Assembly: GCA_030698385.1 (NCBI GenBank) | Contig: JAUYLZ010000052.1 | Coordinates: 1-61,321, forward strand | From: a bacterium | GTDB lineage: Bacteria; Patescibacteriota; Patescibacteriia; Patescibacteriales; XYC2-FULL-47-12 | Reading direction: 5' to 3' | DNA: 61,321 nucleotides | Part shown: positions 61,248 through 61,321 of the stretch, piece after piece | How positions within the stretch are numbered: position 1 is the stretch's first letter | Layout of the letters: every line of letters starts with the position of its first letter | Notes under the pieces: model-generated | Databases searched by the model: none | What the model was told of the DNA's origin: nothing | Seen by the model: only the letters and a program-made list of their open reading frames with translations | Made by a program: the position numbers and the translations under genes

Positions 61248-61321
61248 AATTCATCCCAGACGCGAAAAGTGTCCCCGGCTCCCATCAGAATCACTACATC
61301 GTTTTTGGTAGTATTTTTTTT
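61238..61321 (-). CDS. murC: MurC C-terminus (partial, runs off right edge)
   Basis: The last 27 residues of UDP-MurNAc:L-alanine ligase, frame open to the right edge. The closing motif NDVVILMGAGDTFRVWDEL matches the family end DxVxxMGAGDIxxVxxEL. Together with murB and ftsQ this is a remnant of the division and cell wall cluster. Confidence 0.82.
   Translation of the reverse strand, partial: KKNTTKNDVVILMGAGDTFRVWDELKK

Overview
The window reads as a chromosomal segment of a Candidate Phyla Radiation (Patescibacteria, Parcubacteria-like) bacterium. The reasons are a compact low-to-mid GC sequence, short ribosomal proteins, an RNA polymerase alpha subunit with no C-terminal domain, short overlapping operons, many cell-surface glycosyltransferases, a VirD4/TraG-like ATPase paired with a membrane partner, and short palindromic repeats spliced in frame into coding sequences. 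TGA is used as a stop (for example infA), so this is not a code-25 lineage. No tRNA, rRNA or CRISPR array was recognised. The lineage is an inference.

Layout. 1-4.8 kb: the 3' end of murF, a membrane-anchored surface protein and an O-antigen-ligase/TPR protein. 4.8-7.8 kb: a two-gene accessory unit (serine hydrolase plus radical SAM/SPASM enzyme) between copies of a 38-bp direct repeat. 7.8-12.1 kb: infA-rpmJ-rpsM-rpsK-rpsD-rpoA-rplQ-rplM-rpsI behind a perfect consensus sigma-70 promoter. 12.1-18.4 kb: surface-glycan genes (flippase, three glycosyltransferases, polymerase). 18.4-20.7 kb (minus): a fused PfkB kinase-S-adenosylhomocysteine hydrolase. 20.8-29.35 kb: a visibly AT-richer nine-gene operon (folE, methyltransferase, Gfo/Idh/MocA, DegT, PIG-L, AlaRS-like, NSUN-like methyltransferase, GT4, DHFR) lying between two near-identical 49-bp copies of the 3' end of clpB. 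29.3-32.0 kb (minus): clpB with a CIRCE operator. 32.2-45.7 kb: a sigma-region-4/HARE-like regulator, the VirD4/TraG-like ATPase and partner, more glycosyltransferases, a Kazal-domain surface protein, an M23 peptidase and a small metalloprotease. 45.7-60.1 kb (all minus): guaB, Nudix, a Xer recombinase with a dif-like site, ftsQ, serS, lysS, gltX with a toxin-antitoxin pair, a WecG-Nudix fusion and murB. 60.2-61.3 kb: three small plus-strand genes and the 3' end of murC (minus).

How it fits together. Housekeeping genes are mostly on the plus strand left of about 45.7 kb and on the minus strand right of it. A 28-bp dif-like site lies 32 bp upstream of the Xer gene at 49.3 kb. This is what a replication terminus should look like. 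Much of the rest serves the cell surface: wall synthesis (murF, murC, murB, ftsQ, M23), glycan export and polymerisation, and secreted proteins including a protease-inhibitor domain.

The most unusual pieces are the clpB-flanked island, which combines pterin-type enzymes (FolE, DHFR) with amino-sugar or aminocyclitol-type enzymes and an AlaRS-like protein lacking editing and C-terminal domains; the kinase-SAH hydrolase fusion; and the in-frame palindromic insertions.
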